Notes: generated by a model not told the origin, from the sequence alone. A DNA stretch of 64,000 nt from Nitrosomonas sp. (GCA_024281675.1 JAMXAG010000003.1:140484-204483); one strand, 5' to 3'. Numbered from the stretch's first letter, positions 8,434-18,505 are shown. Translations and numbers: made by a program.

Positions 8434-9161
8434 ATAATCGACGCAAGCAGATTTTGCATGAACTCGGCCTAACCCCGATATGGAAAACAAGAACTGATTC
8501 TATACCAAGATCAATGGCTTCCGAGTCTTGTGAGATAGCATCGGGTACGATGGATGATCTTTCCATTCCTGCATCGGAAACCACGCGCTATCATTCAGTG
8601 CACTCGATGAATTGGGATCAACTCAAACTTGCTGTTTCAAGCTGCACCGCTTGCGCACTTTGTCAAACACGAAAAAACACGGTGTTTGGGGTTGGGGACC
8701 AGCAAGCGGATTGGCTTTTTGTGGGGGAAGGCCCGGGTGCGCGAGAAGATGAAATCGGCGAGCCTTTCGTAGGGCAAGCTGGTAAGCTTCTCGATCAAAT
8801 GCTCGTTGCGATTGGCTTGAAACGTGGTGATGGCGTTTATATCGCAAATATTGTTAAATGCCGACCACCGAGTAACCGTAACCCCTCAGACACTGAAGTC
8901 AGCGCATGTGAGCCTTTTCTAAGCCGACAAATTCAATTACTTTCTCCGAAGTTGATTATCGCACTGGGTAAAGTCTCCGCAGGGAGCTTGCTCAACCGGA
9001 GCGACAGCTTGTCCAGTATGCGTGGAAAAATTCATGATTATTCTGGAATACCATTGATCGTGACTTATCATCCGGCTTATTTGCTGCGGGCGCTTCCGGA
9101 TAAGGCCAAAGCATGGAAAGACTTATGTTTTGCTAAAGCAACGATGCAATCCTTGTTGTGA
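8430..9161 (+). CDS. Uracil-DNA glycosylase, family 4/5 type
   Basis: A 243-residue protein. After about 65 variable residues comes the 4Fe-4S type uracil-DNA glycosylase domain: CTACALC (two of the cluster cysteines), the active-site [48 protein letters not shown] (further cysteines), and C-terminal TYHPAYLLR. The enzyme excises uracil from DNA in base-excision repair. The long low-conservation N-terminus is typical of the bacterial members that were once annotated as phage DNA polymerase domains. Its start overlaps rimI. The restriction locus begins 106 bp downstream. Confidence 0.9.
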   Translation: MNNRRKQILHELGLTPIWKTRTDSIPRSMASESCEIASGTMDDLSIPASETTRYHSVHSMNWDQLKLAVSSCTACALCQTRKNTVFGVGDQQADWLFVGEGPGAREDEIGEPFVGQAGKLLDQMLVAIGLKRGDGVYIANIVKCRPPSNRNPSDTEVSACEPFLSRQIQLLSPKLIIALGKVSAGSLLNRSDSLSSMRGKIHDYSGIPLIVTYHPAYLLRALPDKAKAWKDLCFAKATMQSLL

Positions 9162-9267
9162 CTCTACTTGCGTGTTAATCGCTGAGAAATACCTGCTTAA
9201 GATAAGATGGATTTCTCAAGTAATAATGGTATCTTTCCTTGGCTATCGTTCAGAATTGAATAAAACC

Positions 9268-11616
9268 ATGACCCAAAACACCAATAACCTAGCCGCTTAT
9301 ATCTGGTCGCTGGCCGATTTGCTGCGCGGTGATTTCAAGCAAAGCCAGTACGGTCGTGTGATTCTGCCGTTTACTTTGCTGCGCCGTCTTGAATGCGTGT
9401 TGGAACCAACTAAACCTGCCGTGCTGGCAGCGTACGAAAAAGTGATCAACATGAATATCCCGGAAGAAGCGCAGGAAAAGCTGTTGCTGAGAGCCACGGG
9501 CGGTTTGTCATTTTTCAATATCTCCAAAATGGATCTGGCCAAATTGGGCGAAGCAGGCATTGCGGCCAATCTGGAATCGTATATTCAGGGATTTTCCAGA
9601 GATGCGCGGGAGATTTTTGAGCACTTTAAGTTCAGGGAATTCATCGGTGAGCTGAACGATGCCAACCTGCTGTACAAAATCGTGCAAAAGGTGCGGCAGA
9701 CCGATTTAAGCCCCATAGCGGTTTCCAACCATGAAATGGGATTGGTATTTGAAGAACTGATCCGCCGCTTTGCCGAAAGCTCGAACGATACCGCCGGAGA
9801 ACATTTCACCCCGCGCGATATTGTTCGCCTCACCACCTCGCTGGTATTCATGGAAGATGATGACGCCCTCACCAAACCAGGCATTATCCGCACCATTTAC
9901 GACCCGACCGCAGGCACCGGCGGTTTTTTGTCAGCGGGCATGGAATATGTGCACGAATTGAACCCGCAAGCGGTGATGCGCGGCTATGGGCAGGAACTGA
10001 ATCCCGAAAGTTACGCCATCTGTAAAGCAGATATGCTGATCAAAGGCCAGGACGTCAGCAATATCAAATTGGGCAACACGCTGTCGAACGATCAACTGTA
10101 TACCGACAAATTTGATTACATGCTATCCAATCCGCCGTTTGGCGTTGATTGGAAAAAAATCGAACAAACCATCAAAGACGAACATACGCACAAAGGCTTT
10201 GCCGGACGCTTTGGCCCCGGTCTGCCACGGGTTTCTGATGGCTCGCTGTTGTTCCTGCTGCATCTCATCAGCAAATTGCGCGATGGCGCCAATGGCGGCG
10301 CGCGCATCGGCATCATTCTGAACGGCTCACCGCTGTTTACCGGCGGCGCGGGTTCGGGAGAATCCGAGATTCGCCGTTACATCCTCGAAGCCGATTTGCT
10401 GGAAGCCATCGTCGCATTGCCCACGGATATGTTCTACAACACCGGCATAGCCACCTATGTGTGGATACTGTCGAATAAAAAAGCCGCGCAACGCAAAGGC
10501 AAAGTGCAGTTGATCAATGGTGTCAATCTGTGCAGCAAAATGCGCAAATCGTTGGGCTCCAAACGCAATGTGATGGAAGAAGACGATATCGCCACCATCA
10601 CCCGCGCCTTTGGTGCGTTTGCAGTGGTTGAAGCGCGCGAGCTGGACAAACCCACCGAGCAAAAGAGCAACCGTGGCCGACAGTCGGAAAACCCCAAAAC
10701 AGCCGCCGCAAAAACCTTTGCCAGCAAAATCTTCTCGGCCCATGCCTTCGGTTATCGCCGCATCACCATTGAACGCCCGTTACGGCTTTCCTATCAGTTC
10801 AGCGATGAACGCCTGGCGGAATGCCGCTATGCGCCCGGCGCACTGAATGCGGCGATGCAATGGATTTATCAAGAATATCATTGCTGGGAAGGTAAAACTT
10901 GGACGGATGCGGCAGACTGCCCTCACTATGGCGATGTGGCTGAACACGAAGAGGCCATCCGCCGTTACCTGAAAACGCACTTTGCCGAGCTGAAGGAAAC
11001 ACAGATCAAGGATCTGCTCGATCGACAAACCTGGCTGGAACAAAAACAGGTACTGCTCAAAGCCAAACAACTGCAAACCGCCATCGGCACCCAGCAATGC
11101 GATGATATGAATGGTTTTGACGAAACGCTCAAAGTGGCCTGCAAGCAGCAAGGCATTGCACTGGAAGCCAAAGAGAAAAAACAAATCACCGATGCCGTGA
11201 GCTGGAAGAATCCGGCAGCGGAAAAGGTCATCCGTAAAATTCACCCCACCAAGGCCAATCCGATATACGGCTTATTTGAAGTCATCGGTGCGGATAGCAA
11301 GAAAAAAGTGGTGGAATATCAGGCCGATGGCGATTTGCGCGATTTTGAGAACGTCAACCTGGATCCTGCCCAATCCGTAAATGCGATCAACGAAGCGTAT
11401 TTTCTGAAAGAAGTGCAGCCGCATGTGCCGGATGCATGGATCGATGCCAGTAAGAAAGACGACAAGGATCAGGAAATCGGCATTGTCGGCTATGAAATTC
11501 CGTTTAACCGGCATTTCTACCAATATCAGCCGCCGCGGGATCTGGCGGAGATTGATGCGGATCTGGATGCGGTATCCGCCGAGATTATGAAATTGCTGCA
11601 AGAGGTGCATTCTTGA
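9268..11616 (+). CDS. hsdM: Type I restriction-modification DNA methyltransferase subunit
   Basis: A 782-residue HsdM. The N-terminal helical domain ([38 protein letters not shown]) precedes the N6-adenine methylase core, with SAM motif [10 protein letters not shown] at residues 212-220 and the catalytic NPPF at 288-291. A C-terminal segment of about 300 residues, found in one HsdM subgroup, is largely charged and helical. I set the start at the ATG at 9268. The frame is open upstream to 9130, but that stretch overlaps udg and lacks conserved sequence. It methylates target adenines and supplies the methyltransferase core of the restriction complex. A palindromic repeat separates it from hsdS. 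Codon usage looks more GC-rich than in the surrounding housekeeping genes, consistent with acquisition. Confidence 0.95.
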   Translation: MTQNTNNLAAYIWSLADLLRGDFKQSQYGRVILPFTLLRRLECVLEPTKPAVLAAYEKVINMNIPEEAQEKLLLRATGGLSFFNISKMDLAKLGEAGIAANLESYIQGFSRDAREIFEHFKFREFIGELNDANLLYKIVQKVRQTDLSPIAVSNHEMGLVFEELIRRFAESSNDTAGEHFTPRDIVRLTTSLVFMEDDDALTKPGIIRTIYDPTAGTGGFLSAGMEYVHELNPQAVMRGYGQELNPESYAICKADMLIKGQDVSNIKLGNTLSNDQLYTDKFDYMLSNPPFGVDWKKIEQTIKDEHTHKGFAGRFGPGLPRVSDGSLLFLLHLISKLRDGANGGARIGIILNGSPLFTGGAGSGESEIRRYILEADLLEAIVALPTDMFYNTGIATYVWILSNKKAAQRKGKVQLINGVNLCSKMRKSLGSKRNVMEEDDIATITRAFGAFAVVEARELDKPTEQKSNRGRQSENPKTAAAKTFASKIFSAHAFGYRRITIERPLRLSYQFSDERLAECRYAPGALNAAMQWIYQEYHCWEGKTWTDAADCPHYGDVAEHEEAIRRYLKTHFAELKETQIKDLLDRQTWLEQKQVLLKAKQLQTAIGTQQCDDMNGFDETLKVACKQQGIALEAKEKKQITDAVSWKNPAAEKVIRKIHPTKANPIYGLFEVIGADSKKKVVEYQADGDLRDFENVNLDPAQSVNAINEAYFLKEVQPHVPDAWIDASKKDDKDQEIGIVGYEIPFNRHFYQYQPPRDLAEIDADLDAVSAEIMKLLQEVHS

Positions 11617-11654
11617 TGCCCATTTCACTGTCGTTCCCGCATGCCGTCTCCCCT

Positions 11655-11776
11655 TCGTCATTCCTGCGTGATTTAAGCAGGAATCCACAACACACTAATG
11701 CAACATTAACGCGGCCTTTTAGCCGGAATCTCAGCGCTAGTCATGGATTCCCGCTAAGAGCATGCGGGAATGACGA
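11655..11776 (+). repeat. REP-like nested palindromic element between hsdM and hsdS
   Basis: The outer ends are inverted repeats: 11655-11667 (tcgtcattcctgc) matches the reverse complement of 11764-11776 with one mismatch. Each end also carries its own small hairpin: attcctgc at 11660 pairs with gcaggaat at 11677, and attcccgc at 11747 pairs with gcgggaat at 11764. The style (tcattcccgc...gcgggaat) matches short dispersed palindromes common in proteobacterial chromosomes. It lies exactly in the hsdM-hsdS gap, and its right end adjoins the hsdS ribosome site. It may form structure in the mRNA. No coding capacity is evident. Confidence 0.72.
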
Positions 11777-11790
11777 GGCGAGGAAGTTTT

Positions 11791-13113
11791 ATGGGAAATA
11801 AATATCAAGCGTATCCTGAGTATAAGGATTCTGGGGTTGAGTGGTTAGGCCAAGCCCCAGCGCATTGGAAAACCATACCTGTTGGACGTTTGTTTAGACG
11901 AATAAAAAGAGCTGAGCATACAGATAAAGAACTACTTTCTGTTTATAGAGATTATGGAGTAATTCCAACTTCGAGCCGAGATGACAATAGCAATAAACCT
12001 TCGGAGGATCTGTCGCCATATCAACTAGTTGAACCAAATGATCTCGTCATGAATAAGATGAAAGCATGGCAAGGTTCAATAGCAATATCGGAGTATGAAG
12101 GGATTGTGAGTCCAGCATATTTTGTTTACCAACCGGTGCCTAAACTTTTTGATGTGGCTTATCCAAAATATATACACTATTTATTACGTCACCCAATCTA
12201 TATTGCACAGTATCTTAGGCAATCAAAAGGGATCCGAGTTAACCAGTGGGATTTAGACCCTGATGAATTTCAACGTATCGAGTTATTGCTACCTGAGAAA
12301 AACGAGCAGATAAATATATTTCGATTCCTCGACCACGAAACCGCCAAAATCGATACCCTGATCGAAAAACAGCAACAGCTCATCAAACTACTCAAAGAAA
12401 AACGTCAGGCCGTTATTAGCCATGCCGTGACCAAAGGTTTAAATCCCAATGCCAAGATGCGCGATTCGGGGGTTGAGTGGTTGGGGGAAGTACCGGAGCA
12501 TTGGGCGTTAAAGAATTATCGGTATGCCACGAAAATTTATCGTGGAAAATTTGGGCATCGACCTAGAAATGATCCTGCGTTTTATGATGGAAACTATCCA
12601 TTTATTCAAACGGGCGATATCGCTAGAGCAGGAAAGAAAATCACAACGTATAGCCAAACTTTAAATGAAAAGGGGGTTAGTGTTAGCCAAAAATTTCCAG
12701 CAGGTACATTGGTTATGGCGATAGCCGCAAATATTGGAGATACAGCCATGCTCAATTTTGAAGCTTATGCTCCAGACAGCGTGGTTGGATTTAAGCCAAA
12801 TCATGATGTTGATTTGGAGTTCTTAAGATATAGTTTATTGGCCGCTTTACCTGCTTTAGAACAAACATCGACGCAAAGTACACAAGCAAACTTGAACATT
12901 GATCGGATTGGAACTGTGAAGGCTTCTTTCCCTCCATTAGAGGAGCAAAGAGTAATAATTAACAAACTGGATAATCTTCTTGAGCGGTACGCTGATATCG
13001 AATTAAAGGCTGTGCGTGCTATTGAACTGCTACAAGAACGCCGCACCGCCCTAATCTCCGCTGCCGTCACCGGCAAGATCGATGTTCGAAACTGGCAAGC
13101 CCCCAATGGCTAA
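11791..13113 (+). CDS. hsdS: Type I restriction-modification specificity subunit
   Basis: A 440-residue HsdS with the classic duplicated architecture: TRD1, a conserved helical spacer, TRD2 and a second helix. The motif DSGVEWLG occurs at residues 13-20 and again at 225-232, each opening a target-recognition domain. The spacer helices LDHETAKIDTLIEKQQQLIKLLKEKRQAVISHAV and LDNLLERYADIELKAVRAIELLQERRTALISAAV have the same layout. The two domains recognise the two halves of a bipartite DNA target. I chose the ATG at 11791, preceded by gaggcgaggaag, over an ATG at 11770 that lies within the palindromic repeat. The recognition-domain DNA is visibly more AT-rich than the flanking hsdM and hsdR, as usual for shuffled specificity genes. 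The 3' end overlaps mntA by 8 bp. Confidence 0.94.
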   Translation: MGNKYQAYPEYKDSGVEWLGQAPAHWKTIPVGRLFRRIKRAEHTDKELLSVYRDYGVIPTSSRDDNSNKPSEDLSPYQLVEPNDLVMNKMKAWQGSIAISEYEGIVSPAYFVYQPVPKLFDVAYPKYIHYLLRHPIYIAQYLRQSKGIRVNQWDLDPDEFQRIELLLPEKNEQINIFRFLDHETAKIDTLIEKQQQLIKLLKEKRQAVISHAVTKGLNPNAKMRDSGVEWLGEVPEHWALKNYRYATKIYRGKFGHRPRNDPAFYDGNYPFIQTGDIARAGKKITTYSQTLNEKGVSVSQKFPAGTLVMAIAANIGDTAMLNFEAYAPDSVVGFKPNHDVDLEFLRYSLLAALPALEQTSTQSTQANLNIDRIGTVKASFPPLEEQRVIINKLDNLLERYADIELKAVRAIELLQERRTALISAAVTGKIDVRNWQAPNG

Positions 13114-13498
13114 CGATAACAACACCTCAGCTGAAAACATCACGCGCGTGATTCATGCGCATGCACAAGTGGATGCCATTTATCTGTATGGTTCGCGCGC
13201 GAAACAAACGGCGCGTTCGGATAGCGATTGGGATATTGCTGTTGTGTTCAGCCATTTTGAGCCGGATGTGAATGCGCGTTTGCTCCGTCCGCAAATGCTT
13301 GAAGCCGCACTGGAGCGCGAATTAAAACTTTATAATCAGATCAGTGTGATTGATCTGGAAGCGGCGCCGGTTCTGTTGCAATACAGTATTTTAATGTCGG
13401 CGGTGAAATGGTTTGATCGCAACGTGCCGCATGTCAAGCGGGTTGAGCAGAGTATTTTGTCGAAATGGGAGAAGGATTATGAGAGATATTGCCTATGA
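13106..13498 (+). CDS. mntA: MntA-type nucleotidyltransferase antitoxin
   Basis: A 130-residue minimal nucleotidyltransferase. It has the GS-X10-D-x-D signature of the MntA family: G29-S30, then D41 and D43 in GSRAKQTARSDSDWDIAVV. In characterised MntA/HepT modules the enzyme AMPylates a tyrosine of the HEPN toxin and so silences it. The ATG at 13106 overlaps hsdS by 8 bp. An ATG at 13082 is possible but would lengthen the overlap. The gene overlaps hepT by 20 bp, so antitoxin and toxin are translationally linked. The assignment rests on the motif and on pairing with an adjacent HEPN protein. Confidence 0.88.
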   Translation: MANDNNTSAENITRVIHAHAQVDAIYLYGSRAKQTARSDSDWDIAVVFSHFEPDVNARLLRPQMLEAALERELKLYNQISVIDLEAAPVLLQYSILMSAVKWFDRNVPHVKRVEQSILSKWEKDYERYCL

Positions 13499-13919
13499 GC
13501 AGGCATTGCTCCGGCATCAACGCAAGATGTTGCGCATTTTGGATGAATACAGCCGCGAAGACGGCAATTCCTGGACCGAACGCGATTTTCTGGCGATACA
13601 ACGCGCCTTGCAGATCTATATCGAATCATTCATTGGCATGGCGCGGTATTTTGCCCAGCAAAAATACGATTTGTCCGTGAGCCAATCCCGCGAAGCGATC
13701 GACGAATTAAAAAACCGTGGCGATTTGAGTCCTCAGCAGCATGCGGAATTGCTGAAAATGATCGGCTTTCGCAATGTGCTGGTACATGATTATCTGGAGA
13801 TTAATGACAACATCGTGCAAGCCGTGGTCACTAAAAAGGATTACGCCATCATGGAACCATTGATTGTGCAGTGGCAGCAAGCCTTAAACATGCTGGGCAA
13901 GGACGCAAAACAGCCGTGA
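13479..13919 (+). CDS. hepT: HepT-like HEPN-domain toxin
   Basis: A 146-residue all-helical HEPN (DUF86) protein. The catalytic/target motif R-X4-H-x-Y is intact at residues 98-105 (RNVLVHDY). In known HepT toxins this arginine-histidine pair cleaves RNA, and the tyrosine is the site modified by MntA. The frame is open upstream, but the ATG at 13479 starts the domain and is consistent with overlap coupling to mntA. The 3' end overlaps the GTG start of hsdR by 4 bp. The pair therefore sits inside, not beside, the restriction operon. The intact motif suggests an active toxin. Confidence 0.88.
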   Translation: MRDIAYEQALLRHQRKMLRILDEYSREDGNSWTERDFLAIQRALQIYIESFIGMARYFAQQKYDLSVSQSREAIDELKNRGDLSPQQHAELLKMIGFRNVLVHDYLEINDNIVQAVVTKKDYAIMEPLIVQWQQALNMLGKDAKQP

Positions 13920-16900
13920 ATTTCACACCTAACACCGGCAAAGCCAACGAGCTGACGTTCCAGAACGACATGCTCAGGCACCTGATCGCCAATGGCTGGC
14001 TGTTGGGCAAGGCAGAAAACTATCACCGCGAACTGGCTTTGTACCCCGAAGATTTACTGGGTTTTGTCAAGGAAACGCAGGATGAACAATGGCAGAAATT
14101 CTGCACACTGTATCCATCCAACCCGGAACAAAAATTTCTGGAGCGTGTGGCCCATCAACTAAATAAGTCCGATCCCAACGCCGCCGACAAGGCGATGCGC
14201 ACTTTTGGTACGCTCGGCGTATTGCGCCATGAATTGCGCGACCGTGGCACGCGGTTCAGCTTGTGCCAATTCAAGCCCGAACATGAATTAAACCCGGATA
14301 CGCTGGCGAAATACCAAAAGAACCGTTGCCGCGTGGTACCGGAGCTGGTGTATTCGCCGTGGGCAACGGACGAGCATCTGAGTCAGACGGGAACGAAAAC
14401 CAAGGCGTGGCGCATCGATTTGGTGTTGTTTGTGAATGGCTTACCGGTCGCCACGCTGGAACTGAAGTCGGAATTCAAGCAGGCGGTGTTCAACGCCATC
14501 CAGCAATACAAAACTACCCGCTTCGCGACAGATCCTGTCACCAAAAAGCCCGAGCCGTTATTGACCTTCAAGCGCGGTGCGCTGGTGCATTTTGCCGTGA
14601 GCCAATACGAAGTGTATATGACCACGCGCCTGGAAGGTGAAGACACCTTCTTCCTGCCGTTTAATAAGGGTACCAAGGATGACGGTGCGGGAAACGATGT
14701 GCCCGAGGATGTGAACCAGTACGCCACCGACTATTTATGGAATGAAGTTTTGCTGCCGGACAATCTGCTGACCATTCTCGCGCGCTATGTGCATTTGCAG
14801 ATTGAAGAGAAAGAAGACTGGGAAGGACGCAAAAGTAAGAAAGAAACCCTGATCTTTCCGCGCTATCACCAATGGGATGTGGTGAACAAGTTGATGAATG
14901 CGGCACGGACTGAAGGCCCCGGCCATAAATACCTGATCCAGCACAGCGCCGGTTCGGGCAAATCCAATTCGATAGCCTGGGTGGCGCATCAATTATCGGC
15001 ACTCTACAACCCGCAGGGCAGCAAACTGTTTAATTCCGTGATTGTGGTGACGGATCGCACGGTACTGGATGATCAGTTGCAGGATACGATCAATCAGTTT
15101 GAGCATGTGGACGGTGTGGTTGGGCGCATCAATCGTCAGGAAGGCGACGGTTCCAAATCCGAGAAACTGGCCGCCGCGCTGGAAAATTCGCAGCCGATCA
15201 TTATTGTGACCATTCAGACTTTTCCGTATGTGTTGCGTGCGATCGAGAACAGCGTGAGCTTGAAACAACGTTGCTACGCGGTTATTGCCGATGAAGCGCA
15301 TTCGTCACAAACCGGCTCGACCGCGCGTCAGTTGAAAGAAGTATTGATGATCGATGCGAAAGCAGACGGAGAAGAAGAGCTCAGTAGCGAGGATATTCTG
15401 GATGCCGCCGTGGCTTCGCGCCGCGCTTCCAATAATCTGAGTTATTTTGCCTTCACGGCAACGCCTAAAACCAAAACGCTGGAATTGTTTGGCCGTTTGC
15501 CGAATCCAAATGAGCCGCCATCCAAAACCAATAAGCCGGAGGCCTATCATGTGTACAGCATGCGTCAGGCAATCGAGGAAGGTTTTATTCTGGATGTATT
15601 GAAAAATTACACCAACTACAAGGTGGCCTATAACCTCGCGCAGAAAATCCAGAGCGCGGATCAGGAAGTCGAAAGCCGGAAAGCCAAGGTTAAGCTCAAT
15701 CAGTGGGTGCGCCTGCATGAATACAACATAGCGCAGAAAGTGCAGGTCATCGTCGAGCATTTCCGTTCCAATGTGCTGGGACTGTTAGGCGGACAGGCAA
15801 AAGCGATGGTCGTCACCAGTTCGCGAAAGGAAGCGGTACGCTACAAACTGGGTTTTGATAAATATATTGCGCAACAGGGTTATCCAAAGATTCATGCCAT
15901 GGTGGCTTTCTCCGGCGAAGTGGAATTCAGCGAGAAAGATCCGAACGCGACCGCGTTGCTCGATGAGAAATTTACCGAAAGCAACATGAACCCCAGTCTG
16001 AAAGGCCGCGACATGCGTAAAGCCTTTGATACCGATGATTATCAAGTGATGATCGTCGCCAACAAATTCCAGACCGGTTTTGATCAACCCAAACTCTGCG
16101 CCATGTATGTGGATAAAAAACTTGGCGGTGTGGAATGCGTGCAAACGCTGTCGCGCTTGAATCGCACGTATCCCGGCAAAGCGGAAACCGGCACTTTCAT
16201 TCTTGATTTCTTCAATGAACCGCAGGATATTCTCGATGCCTTTCAACCCTATTACCAGACTGCGGAACTAGCTGATGTATCCGACCCGGATTTGATTTTT
16301 GATCTGTATGATAAACTCAAAGCTGCCGGTATTTTTACCTGGAACGAAGTAGAACAGTTCTGTGATGCCTTCTTCACCAAAAACAAGAGCAATGCCGCCA
16401 TTGCCAATATCTGCAAGCCTGCCGTAGAGCGTTGGCAGAAACGCTATCAATCAGCGCTGGAAGCCTACCGATTGGCGAAAGAAATGTTTGATCGCAGCAA
16501 GAAAACCCGTGATGCGGTATTAATCGCCAATGCGGAAAACAGTTTCAAGGCTTGCAAGAAAGAGAAGGATGCGCTCGATATCTTTAAAAAGGATTTGGGT
16601 ACTTTTGTGCGGTTCTATGAATTCATGTCGCAGATCGTCGATTACGACGACAAATCATTGGAAAAACTCAGCCTGTATGCGCGGCATTTACGCCCCATGC
16701 TGCGCGAAACGTTGATGGAAGAAGATAGCATCGATTTAAGCAGCGTATTGCTCAGTCATTACCGCTTGTCCAAAATTCGCCAGCAGGACTTGAAATTACA
16801 GCAGGATACCGGTGAATATCAGCTTAAACCCGGTGAGGGATTGGGCACGGCCAGCGCTAAAGATAAACAGGAAGAATTTCTGTCACAGATCATCAGCCGT

Positions 16901-17182
16901 TTGAATGAGCTTTTTATTACCGACCATCTGACAGAGAAAGACCTGGTGAATTACGCCTACACCATCCGGGATAAAGTCAGTGAGAATGCCCTGGTCATGA
17001 AGCAAATCGCCAATAATTCACCGGAGCAAGCGATGCTGGGAGATTTTATCAAAGCCGTGGATGACGCTGTCATAGATAGCAGCGAGGCGCATCAAAACCA
17101 GATGATGCAATTATTGTCCGATCCTGCCAAATCAGCCCGTTTTGCCAAGGTGGTGTTTGATTTGTTGAAGCTGGCAAAGTGA
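13916..17182 (+). CDS. hsdR: Type I restriction endonuclease/translocase subunit
   Basis: A 1088-residue HsdR. The N-terminal nuclease domain carries the PD-(D/E)xK residues in RIDLVLF (about 166-172) and LELK (about 181-184). The helicase-like motor follows, with Walker A SAGSGKS (about 344-350), DEAH (about 459-462), motif III FAFTATP, and later QTLSRLNRTYPGK (motif VI). A C-terminal helical region binds the methylase core. The start is the GTG at 13916, overlapping the hepT stop by 4 bp. A GTG at 13871 lies inside hepT and is less likely. HsdR translocates DNA with ATP and cuts unmethylated DNA away from the target. All motifs are intact, so the system looks functional. Confidence 0.95.
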   Translation: MNFTPNTGKANELTFQNDMLRHLIANGWLLGKAENYHRELALYPEDLLGFVKETQDEQWQKFCTLYPSNPEQKFLERVAHQLNKSDPNAADKAMRTFGTLGVLRHELRDRGTRFSLCQFKPEHELNPDTLAKYQKNRCRVVPELVYSPWATDEHLSQTGTKTKAWRIDLVLFVNGLPVATLELKSEFKQAVFNAIQQYKTTRFATDPVTKKPEPLLTFKRGALVHFAVSQYEVYMTTRLEGEDTFFLPFNKGTKDDGAGNDVPEDVNQYATDYLWNEVLLPDNLLTILARYVHLQIEEKEDWEGRKSKKETLIFPRYHQWDVVNKLMNAARTEGPGHKYLIQHSAGSGKSNSIAWVAHQLSALYNPQGSKLFNSVIVVTDRTVLDDQLQDTINQFEHVDGVVGRINRQEGDGSKSEKLAAALENSQPIIIVTIQTFPYVLRAIENSVSLKQRCYAVIADEAHSSQTGSTARQLKEVLMIDAKADGEEELSSEDILDAAVASRRASNNLSYFAFTATPKTKTLELFGRLPNPNEPPSKTNKPEAYHVYSMRQAIEEGFILDVLKNYTNYKVAYNLAQKIQSADQEVESRKAKVKLNQWVRLHEYNIAQKVQVIVEHFRSNVLGLLGGQAKAMVVTSSRKEAVRYKLGFDKYIAQQGYPKIHAMVAFSGEVEFSEKDPNATALLDEKFTESNMNPSLKGRDMRKAFDTDDYQVMIVANKFQTGFDQPKLCAMYVDKKLGGVECVQTLSRLNRTYPGKAETGTFILDFFNEPQDILDAFQPYYQTAELADVSDPDLIFDLYDKLKAAGIFTWNEVEQFCDAFFTKNKSNAAIANICKPAVERWQKRYQSALEAYRLAKEMFDRSKKTRDAVLIANAENSFKACKKEKDALDIFKKDLGTFVRFYEFMSQIVDYDDKSLEKLSLYARHLRPMLRETLMEEDSIDLSSVLLSHYRLSKIRQQDLKLQQDTGEYQLKPGEGLGTASAKDKQEEFLSQIISRLNELFITDHLTEKDLVNYAYTIRDKVSENALVMKQIANNSPEQAMLGDFIKAVDDAVIDSSEAHQNQMMQLLSDPAKSARFAKVVFDLLKLAK

Positions 17183-17230
17183 ATCGATTGATTACGGTAG
17201 CTTGCGACATAAAAGTACCCATCGAATCGA

Positions 17231-18505
17231 TTAATGGATCTTTTTCTCGCCAATTAAGTGCAATGAATCTAGTTTGCTTTGATTCAGTAAATGCCATTTT
17301 CGAATCAGTGCCATGGTAATTGATACGAACAACCCAAAAGCAGCGATCACTATATAAATGTGAACATCCAGCCATACTAATAAGGCATAACAAGACAGCA
17401 TGGCAAGAATACTTAAATTTTCATTAAAGTTTTGTACCGCAATCGAGTGTCCGGCTCCCATCAATATATGCCCGCGATGTTGCAATAGTGCATTCATCGG
17501 CACCACAAAAAAGCCGGCCAATCCACCAATAATCACCAATAGGACAATAGCAATCCACAGATTTTTCACTAAGATCATGGCCATTACCACAATACCCATG
17601 GCAATTCCGAGCGGTATGACTTTGACCGATTGCCGCAACGAAACCCAACGCGCCGCAAGCACGGCTCCCACTGCGATTCCCAACGCTACAACACCTTGTA
17701 ACTGTGCTGCCTGATTCAAGGGGTAATTGAGCGCGATTTCTGCCCATTTCAACACAATAAATTGCAAGGTTGCGCCAGCACCCCAGAATAGCGTCGTTAC
17801 CGCCAAAGAAATTTGCCCCAATTTGTCGGACCATAATAATCTTAAACAATGACCAAAATCTTGCACTAAAAACAAAGGGTTCTTATTGGGAATGATATGA
17901 TCGACGCCAGTATTAGGAATATACAAATTAAAAGTCGCTGCGATGGCATAAATAATAGCTACGATCAAAATACTGCTTTCAAGAAAATTATCAATACCGG
18001 TATCGATAAGTGGAAAATCAAAGTCTAGCAAAATATTGGCAATGCTTGGCGTAATCAAAGTGCCTCCTAATACTGTCCCAAGGACGATAGAGGCAACCGT
18101 TAACCCTTCGATCCAGCCATTTGCAATCACGAGTTTCTCGGCTGGCAATAATTCTGTAAGAATGCCATACTTGGCCGGCGAGTATGCTGCAGCGCCTAAT
18201 CCGACAACTGCATAAGCCGCCAATGCAGAATATTGATGTGCTGCTATGAATAACAAACCGCAACCCGTAATTTTGATGGTATTGCTGATAAACATGACGC
18301 GACCTTTCGGCATAGAATCAGCAAATGAGCCAACGAAGGGGGCCAAGAGTACGTAGAACAATACAAAAACAAACTTCAAAATGGGGGTTAAATAAGCAGG
18401 TGCATGTAAATCGATCAATAGTGCAATGGCTACGACCAAAAGCGCATTATCCGCCAGTGAGGAAAAAAACTGCGCCGCCATGATTGTGTAAAAACCGCGT
18501 TCCAA
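17231..18505 (-). CDS. lplT: Lysophospholipid transporter LplT (MFS)
   Basis: A 424-residue major-facilitator protein with about 12 membrane segments. The N-terminus (FYTIMAAQFFSSLADNALLVVAIALL) and the loop FADSMPKGRVMFISNTIK are typical of LplT, which flips lysophospholipids across the inner membrane for reacylation. The acyltransferase partner Aas, often adjacent or fused, is not in the window. The gene is convergent with hsdR, with only 48 bp between, and divergent from alr across a 213-bp spacer (18506-18718). That spacer is AT-rich and probably holds both promoters, but I could not define them. Confidence 0.85.
   Translation of the reverse strand: MERGFYTIMAAQFFSSLADNALLVVAIALLIDLHAPAYLTPILKFVFVLFYVLLAPFVGSFADSMPKGRVMFISNTIKITGCGLLFIAAHQYSALAAYAVVGLGAAAYSPAKYGILTELLPAEKLVIANGWIEGLTVASIVLGTVLGGTLITPSIANILLDFDFPLIDTGIDNFLESSILIVAIIYAIAATFNLYIPNTGVDHIIPNKNPLFLVQDFGHCLRLLWSDKLGQISLAVTTLFWGAGATLQFIVLKWAEIALNYPLNQAAQLQGVVALGIAVGAVLAARWVSLRQSVKVIPLGIAMGIVVMAMILVKNLWIAIVLLVIIGGLAGFFVVPMNALLQHRGHILMGAGHSIAVQNFNENLSILAMLSCYALLVWLDVHIYIVIAAFGLFVSITMALIRKWHLLNQSKLDSLHLIGEKKIH

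Noticed and set aside
9130-9267. N-terminal extension of HsdM overlapping udg
   Set aside because: The extra 46 residues are not HsdM-like, overlap the udg coding end, and the ATG at 9268 starts the conserved domain.
13082-13105. MntA start at ATG 13082
   Set aside because: It lies well inside hsdS and adds residues without conservation; the ATG at 13106 gives the standard length.
14383-16246. Several antisense open frames within hsdR
   Set aside because: They shadow a highly conserved gene, have no ribosome sites and resemble no known protein.
17183-17230. Possible terminator between hsdR and lplT from repeated aatcgatt motifs
   Set aside because: The motifs are short self-palindromes that do not form a clear stem with T tract, so no terminator is claimed.
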